Shown here: in pieces, positions 5,792 to 9,914 of the stretch
How the letters are laid out: each line of letters starts with the position of its first letter
Numbering within the stretch: the stretch's first letter is position 1
From: Candidatus Woesearchaeota archaeon
GTDB lineage: Archaea > Nanobdellota > Nanobdellia > Woesearchaeales > GW2011-AR9
Assembly: GCA_018303045.1 (NCBI GenBank)
Contig: JAGVYX010000021.1
Coordinates: 1 to 9,914 of the forward strand
Direction of reading: 5' to 3'
DNA: 9,914 nucleotides
Translations under genes and position numbers: made by a program
Notes under the pieces: model-generated
What the model was told of the DNA's origin: nothing
Database searches by the model: none
The model's input: the letters and a program-made list of their open reading frames with translations, nothing else

Positions 5792-6171
5792 CCATTCATT
5801 ACCGCCTCCAGATAGTTTTCATAAATCGGTTTAAAGTGTTCATACTCTTGTTCTGTTTTGAAGCACAGATCATAGAGGGCATCTTCGTCATTGCAGTAAA
5901 TTAAGCTTAAATCCCGAAAAACAGCTGTTTTAATGTATAATGGCAATTCCTGAAAGATCTGAACATCGTATTTTTCATTTTCGGGAGTATATTGCAGGCG
6001 CTTTTTAGCTAAAGTATAAGAGCTGTACTTCTTTGGCTTAAGAAAGATGCAAATATCAATGTCATTATACTTTTCTTTCCTAGCATAACTGCCGAATAAA
6101 GCTACGGCTATTACCTCGCGGTCTTTCTTGGCTTTTTCTATAATCTGTTTTATCTGCTGATCCATACTCAT
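5788..6171 (-). CDS. mntA: Minimal nucleotidyltransferase antitoxin (MntA-like) of a MNT-HEPN system
   Basis: A 127-residue protein of the pol-beta minimal nucleotidyltransferase fold. The active-site signature is FGSYARKEKYNDIDICIF: G27-S28, then D37-I-D39 after eight residues. The third acidic residue is likely D69 in KYDVQIF. In characterised pairs this enzyme uses ATP to AMPylate the tyrosine of the HEPN toxin and so acts as antitoxin. The GS to DXD spacing is eight residues, shorter than the GSX10DXD usually quoted, but all catalytic residues are there. It is the first gene of the leftward operon and overlaps hepT by 4 nt. The TATA-like box lies about 19-20 nt before the first ATG, so a leaderless start at M3 (6165) is a realistic alternative. 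Confidence 0.92.
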   Translation of the reverse strand: MSMDQQIKQIIEKAKKDREVIAVALFGSYARKEKYNDIDICIFLKPKKYSSYTLAKKRLQYTPENEKYDVQIFQELPLYIKTAVFRDLSLIYCNDEDALYDLCFKTEQEYEHFKPIYENYLEAVMNG

Positions 6172-6186
6172 TAAATACTAGGAAAT

Positions 6187-6194
6187 AATATAAA
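6187..6194 (-). promoter_or_regulatory. TATA box of mntA-hepT
   Basis: The minus strand reads TTTATATT, with the box centre about 20 nt before ATG 6171 and 26 nt before the in-frame ATG 6165. That predicts a leaderless message starting at or between these two codons. Confidence 0.55.
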
Positions 6195-6200
6195 CTTTTT

Positions 6201-6212
6201 GCCAATGTTGGC
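6201..6212. promoter_or_regulatory. Possible operator between divergent promoters
   Basis: GCCAATGTTGGC is a 5-bp inverted repeat with a 2-bp centre, seven bases upstream of the mntA TATA box and about 20 bp from the opposite one. Its place between two divergent promoters suits an autoregulatory site, but no regulator with a DNA-binding domain is evident in the operon. Confidence 0.3.
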
Positions 6213-6231
6213 CAGCCGCGGAAACGAAATA

Positions 6232-6240
6232 CATATAAAT
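6232..6240 (+). promoter_or_regulatory. TATA box of the large surface protein gene
   Basis: CATATAAAT is preceded by the purine-rich CGAAA that fits a BRE. Its centre is about 63 nt before ATG 6299, predicting a leader of about 38 nt. A weak AAGGA lies about 11 nt before the ATG. Confidence 0.5.
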
Positions 6241-6264
6241 AAAAAAGCATTACAAAGAGATATA

Positions 6265-6297
6265 GATTGGTGTATAAGAAAAAAGGATTGGCGTATA
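6265..6297. repeat. Direct repeat GATTGGYGTATA in the leader
   Basis: GATTGGTGTATA (6265-6276) and GATTGGCGTATA (6286-6297) differ at one base and are offset by 21 bp. They span the predicted leader right up to the ATG at 6299. They could bind a regulator or be a small duplication. Confidence 0.6.
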
Positions 6298-6298
6298 G

Positions 6299-9200
6299 AT
6301 GAAAGTAGGAAAGTTAAATAGTAAGTTGAATAGCAGTTCTAAAATTAATGCTAATTCTAAAAAAACCACTCCTAAAACCAGCAATAATCTTTTAATTAAA
6401 AAAAACACTAAAATTTTAATCGTTGCTTTCAGCAGTTTAATCTTGTTGGCGGTAATCGCGCTGCTTATTTTTTTATATACTCCTTTACGAGATACTTTTG
6501 CTGGACAAGCTGTTGGCGCTTTTTGTTCAGAGGCGACACTATGCGGGCCGGGAGAGTATTGCAATGCAGGAATCTGTGCTGGTTTGATAGCCAACTATCA
6601 GATTTGTCAAACCACTGTCCGAATTATCGTGCCGGGTGATCCGACGCCATCAACAGATATTAATTTACAATGTCTTGGCACTCCGGCAACTTCATCTCTA
6701 AGCATAGGAGGAGGTTCAACAACTCCAGCAATGCCAGGGCTTTGCCTTCCAGCCGAGAGAGACGCAACTATTTCCGGAAACCAGCTTCGCCAGGGGCAAA
6801 ATTATTGTCTGCCCAAATATAGGGTCTCGGAAAATCAATTCTGCGCCAGTGATCAACAATGCACCAGGGGAATTTGCGATATTGCTGTTCCTGGTGGATC
6901 GGCTGTTTGCTTAACTGGCATGCGCGCTCCTGAGGAGTCTTGCTTATATGACCGGCAATGTTTAACTTTTAGCTCTGCAAATAATCCCGATGCTTGTTTC
7001 AGAGAACGCCGCGACAGTACTTTTCAAACTGGAGTTTGCCGAAACCGTCCAGGAAGGCCGGAGGTAACCTTTACGGCCACTACTTCAGGAATAACCAATC
7101 CCAGCAAGGTATTATTTATCAATCCAAATCAACCAATTGAATTGCAGTGGAGAGCCAGAAGCGATACTAACAATGATCCTCTGCGCTGCTTTACCCCCAC
7201 AGGCCTAATTCCAGGAACGCAGACACTGAAAAATCCTACTTATTTTAATTATGATAGCCAACTGATTAATACCCAAGACCGATTTAATGAAATTACCGGC
7301 AGCCAGTCCACGAACTTGGTTAATGCTCCTACACGCTTTACCTTGCGCTGCGAAGCTGGAACTGACGCTGAAATTCGTTTTGCGGAAGAAATTGTGGACG
7401 TTTACCTTCGGCCGGAGAACGAACAAACAGCGCTAACTAATGCCCAGACTTGCCAAAATGATTTAAATTTGTGTTTATTTTATTATTATAATTTTAATTA
7501 TGCGGTGTATGAGGGTATAGATACTAGTATATATACTGGTATAACCTTAGATAGTGATCAATACTGCAGAGAAAAAGCCTTAAATCCACAGAATGTGTTA
7601 GGCTGTGCAGTTAATGATTTATCTAATGGCCGTTACGGAAATGCCGCGGTTTATGGAAACCCGTCTCACTCAACTAATCATTATTATAGTTTAGATGGCA
7701 GTGGAGATTATTTTAAATCCAGGCTGCCGCTTGGCGACAATCCAGAAAATATTAATTCATTTTTTCAAAAGGGATATACTATCTCGTTCTGGATTAATCC
7801 GGATTTGTCGGTTACTCGCGAAGAGGGCCTCTTCAGTTGGGCCAGTAATACGAACGTGAATGGGCGCGGAGCAACCGATCCATTTTCGTTTATATTATTG
7901 CGAAGACAGAACGATAATGTCCAATGGTATGTTGACGGCGGCTATCGGTATGTATCTGGCGGCCCCTATTTTACCAGGGGATGGAATCATGTAGCTCTAA
8001 CCTTTAGAGATAATGAATATTATTTGTATGTAAACGGCTTACTGGCAAGCAAATATGTTGATGAAGATCGCACATTTTCATACCGATTTCAGAATGGCGC
8101 TGTGGATGGCACAACTCAGTATTTTGGCAGCGGCTTTCTCAATCAATTCACCGGTGGCATAGATGAAATTAAGGGATTCACCACCTTTATCACGCCAGAT
8201 CAGGTTTATGATATGTTTAAAGATCAGCCAGGACAATTAGCTCAGCCAATATCTTCTGATACTAGATTATCTTCCTGTAAAACCGAAGGCTGGCAAGCTG
8301 GCAGGAGGTATACTCTGGCCAATGAACTCACAGCGCAACGAGACTGCCTGGTTATTGATGCTGACGGTGTAACGCTGGACTGCCAAAATCGGTTTATCCT
8401 CGGCTCTGCCACTGCCAATGGGCTTCCTCCCACAGTCGGAATAACTGTGCGCGGCGACAATGTTCTGATTGAAAACTGCAACTTGGTTGGTTTTGATAAA
8501 GGGATATACGCTAAAGGAGAACGAAACAGTGATCTTCAGGGGTTAGCTTTGTGGAATAACTATATTGCTGCCCAGCAGCAGGCTGTTGATTTAAATGATT
8601 TGATTGGCGCCGTATTACTTACCGGAAACCGCTTTAATGGGCCGGGTGTCAATGCGCCAGCAAATTCACGCGGAGCATATATAGACCAAGGCGTCCAGGA
8701 TGTTTCTTCAGGAATGGGATTAGCGCTGGAAAATAATGTATTCTGCGGATTTGCTGGTTTGACAGGAACCGATGTGTCTTGTAATATTAATGCTCAGGCT
8801 ACGCTTACTGGAACGAATAATATCTTTGATCGGCAAACCAGCTGTTCTGCGGGTGGAACAACCTTGCAGGCAGCTAGAGCTTGCCAAGAGATTGATTTTG
8901 GTATTCCTCCGCCGGTAACTGAAGGAGAAATCAGTCCACCTAGTACGTTAGTCTATTTTTGTTCCACCAACCGTCTTGAACCAAATCAGGCCGCCAATCT
9001 TCCTGCCGGAGGCGCAAGTTCAGGATATAATACTCAAATTAGAGGCAATTCGGCGATTACTGAGGGTATCTCCCAATTTGACGTTTGCGAATCAGCAGCA
9101 GCCTTGCGTGAATATTATTGCCGGTCGGCGAATGGAGCATATTCTGACCCCACTAGCGCCGCTGCTGGTTTATTACGATCGGAAGTGATTCAGTGCAATT

Positions 9201-9328
9201 GCCGCGATGGCGCCTGCGTCAGCGCTCCGCCTCCAGCCGCGGCTTGCGGCGACAATTGGGTAGATGCCGGTGAAACTTTGTTCAGCCAATTGCCAAGCAG
9301 AGAGCATTTACACTTGCGCGAGCACTGA
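6299..9328 (+). CDS. Large mosaic cell-surface protein, 5' part (LamG + beta-helix), frameshifted near its end
   Basis: 1009 codons as read. A basic N-terminus and one transmembrane helix (about 39-60) end in FAGQAVG, an N-terminal membrane anchor seen in DPANN surface proteins; the rest is extracellular. Cys-rich modules follow at about 76-260 (CGPGEYCNAGIC, CASDQQCTRGIC). A LamG/concanavalin-like sandwich spans about 460-640 (YYSLDGSGDYF, YTISFWINPD, WNHVALTF, YLYVNGLLASKY, FTGGIDEIKGF), probably binding glycans. A NosD-like right-handed beta-helix covers about 657-855 (VIDADGVTLDC, NVLIENCNLVGF). A Cys-rich module at about 882-974 contains REYYC and CRDGAC, followed by a CGDNWVDAGET repeat start. 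The last 16 residues (994-1009) are out of frame, because one extra T at 9277-9279 shifts a reading frame that clearly continues beyond. The function is probably adhesion or substrate binding at the envelope. Confidence 0.85.
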   Translation: MKVGKLNSKLNSSSKINANSKKTTPKTSNNLLIKKNTKILIVAFSSLILLAVIALLIFLYTPLRDTFAGQAVGAFCSEATLCGPGEYCNAGICAGLIANYQICQTTVRIIVPGDPTPSTDINLQCLGTPATSSLSIGGGSTTPAMPGLCLPAERDATISGNQLRQGQNYCLPKYRVSENQFCASDQQCTRGICDIAVPGGSAVCLTGMRAPEESCLYDRQCLTFSSANNPDACFRERRDSTFQTGVCRNRPGRPEVTFTATTSGITNPSKVLFINPNQPIELQWRARSDTNNDPLRCFTPTGLIPGTQTLKNPTYFNYDSQLINTQDRFNEITGSQSTNLVNAPTRFTLRCEAGTDAEIRFAEEIVDVYLRPENEQTALTNAQTCQNDLNLCLFYYYNFNYAVYEGIDTSIYTGITLDSDQYCREKALNPQNVLGCAVNDLSNGRYGNAAVYGNPSHSTNHYYSLDGSGDYFKSRLPLGDNPENINSFFQKGYTISFWINPDLSVTREEGLFSWASNTNVNGRGATDPFSFILLRRQNDNVQWYVDGGYRYVSGGPYFTRGWNHVALTFRDNEYYLYVNGLLASKYVDEDRTFSYRFQNGAVDGTTQYFGSGFLNQFTGGIDEIKGFTTFITPDQVYDMFKDQPGQLAQPISSDTRLSSCKTEGWQAGRRYTLANELTAQRDCLVIDADGVTLDCQNRFILGSATANGLPPTVGITVRGDNVLIENCNLVGFDKGIYAKGERNSDLQGLALWNNYIAAQQQAVDLNDLIGAVLLTGNRFNGPGVNAPANSRGAYIDQGVQDVSSGMGLALENNVFCGFAGLTGTDVSCNINAQATLTGTNNIFDRQTSCSAGGTTLQAARACQEIDFGIPPPVTEGEISPPSTLVYFCSTNRLEPNQAANLPAGGASSGYNTQIRGNSAITEGISQFDVCESAAALREYYCRSANGAYSDPTSAAAGLLRSEVIQCNCRDGACVSAPPPAAACGDNWVDAGETLFSQLPSREHLHLREH

Positions 9329-9914
9329 TGGAAACCAAGGGTCTTTGCCACCCGGCGCGCCAGCCAGCAGTTTTGGTTATGATATCTATAATCAAGGGAC
9401 TACTACAATTGCGAATAATCCCAGTCAAACGGTTACCGACAATTGCGATCTAGCTACAGGGAAGTTAAGAGAGTTTTATTGCCGCGCTGTTAGTGGATCT
9501 TTCGTAAATCCCAGTGATGCAAGCAATACTGGCGATCCCAATTCATTAGTTGGATTACAAAGTATAGCTTGTCCTTCAGGCCTAACTTGTCAAAATGGCG
9601 CCTGCAGAGATACTCCTTCGGGAGCTGTCTGCGGCAATGGCAACCTCGAACCAGGTGAACAGTGCGATGATGACAATACTGCATCTAGCGATGGCTGTTC
9701 TAACAATTGTGTTATTGAAAGCGGATTTACCTGCAGTGGAACGCCATCTAGTTGCGCGAGGAGTCCTTCTCCCTCAGTGTGCGGAAATGGAATAAGAGAA
9801 GGAAGTGAAGCTTGTGATGACGGAAATACAGTTACTGAGACATCATGTTCTTACGGAACTGCTTCATGTTCTGGCTGTAGTTCTAATTGCGGTCAAGTGT
9901 TGAATCTGGTTGGG
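9264..9914 (+). CDS. 3' continuation of the large surface protein after a +1 frameshift (partial)
   Basis: This frame begins with an incidental ATG at 9264, directly after a TAG, and stays open to the window edge. It is best read as the same gene as 6299-9328. Removing one T from 9277-9279 joins GDNWVDAGET to CSANCQAESIYTC, restoring the CxxxC spacing of a CGNG-type repeat. After that come a second Cys-rich module (STDGNQGSLPPG, LREFYC, CPSGLTCQNGAC; about 9324-9615), which aligns with the one before the shift, then two CGNG repeats: VCGNGNLEPGEQCDDDN with SDGCSNNC, and VCGNGIREGSEACDDGN. These resemble the DUF4215/Myxococcus-type cysteine-rich repeats found in extracellular proteins. No signal peptide or ribosome binding site supports independent translation. 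The true C-terminus lies beyond the window. Confidence 0.75.
   Translation, partial: MPVKLCSANCQAESIYTCASTDGNQGSLPPGAPASSFGYDIYNQGTTTIANNPSQTVTDNCDLATGKLREFYCRAVSGSFVNPSDASNTGDPNSLVGLQSIACPSGLTCQNGACRDTPSGAVCGNGNLEPGEQCDDDNTASSDGCSNNCVIESGFTCSGTPSSCARSPSPSVCGNGIREGSEACDDGNTVTETSCSYGTASCSGCSSNCGQVLNLVG

Noticed and set aside
9272..9330. Programmed +1 frameshifting
   Set aside because: The site lacks a recognised slippery codon plus stop arrangement and the zero-frame stop is about 45 nt downstream of the shift; a single extra T in a short run explains it more simply.
9264..9914. Independent downstream gene starting at ATG 9264
   Set aside because: There is no ribosome binding site, promoter or signal peptide, and the sequence continues the upstream repeat exactly once one T is removed.

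Overview
The window looks like part of a DPANN-type archaeal genome (Woesearchaeota, Pacearchaeota or a relative). This rests on TATA-like boxes about 20-35 nt upstream of starts, two large mosaic cell-surface proteins of a kind common in that group (an N-terminal anchor ending in AGQAVG, a cysteine-rich domain with an EYYC core, LamG and beta-helix domains, a domain carrying DTDGDGKND), and a compact MNT-HEPN pair. Lineage is inferred from protein style; no rRNA or tRNA gene was seen.

Layout. 1-227 holds a probable decayed transposase fragment. 228-619 has no gene. It contains one copy of a dispersed element and three different short tandem arrays stacked one after another, the last directly upstream of the promoter of a coiled-coil protein gene (620-1888, +). 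That gene ends in a 25-bp tandem duplication that includes its stop codon. Phosphoglycerate kinase (pgk, 1998-3224, -) is convergent with it. The divergent gap 3225-3575 contains a second copy of the dispersed element, enclosed by a 23-bp inverted repeat (MITE-like or a structured RNA). Next is a membrane-anchored Ig/FN3-like surface protein (3576-5186, +) with a poly-T terminator.

5366-6171 (-) is a translationally coupled mntA-hepT toxin-antitoxin pair with intact key motifs. A 30-nt internal piece of hepT is repeated just past its stop codon. From 6299 to the window end, on +, runs a very large secreted or anchored protein: membrane anchor, Cys-rich modules, LamG fold, parallel beta-helix, repeated Cys-rich modules and CGNG-type repeats. 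Its frame is broken by one extra T near 9277-9279. The reading frame then continues, with clear homology, to the window edge, so it is one gene split by an indel.

How the genes relate: pgk is a housekeeping glycolytic gene. The two surface proteins probably build or decorate the cell envelope, and the TA pair sits between them. The non-coding parts are rich in short direct duplications (five separate cases), suggesting frequent local slippage or template switching in this genome.
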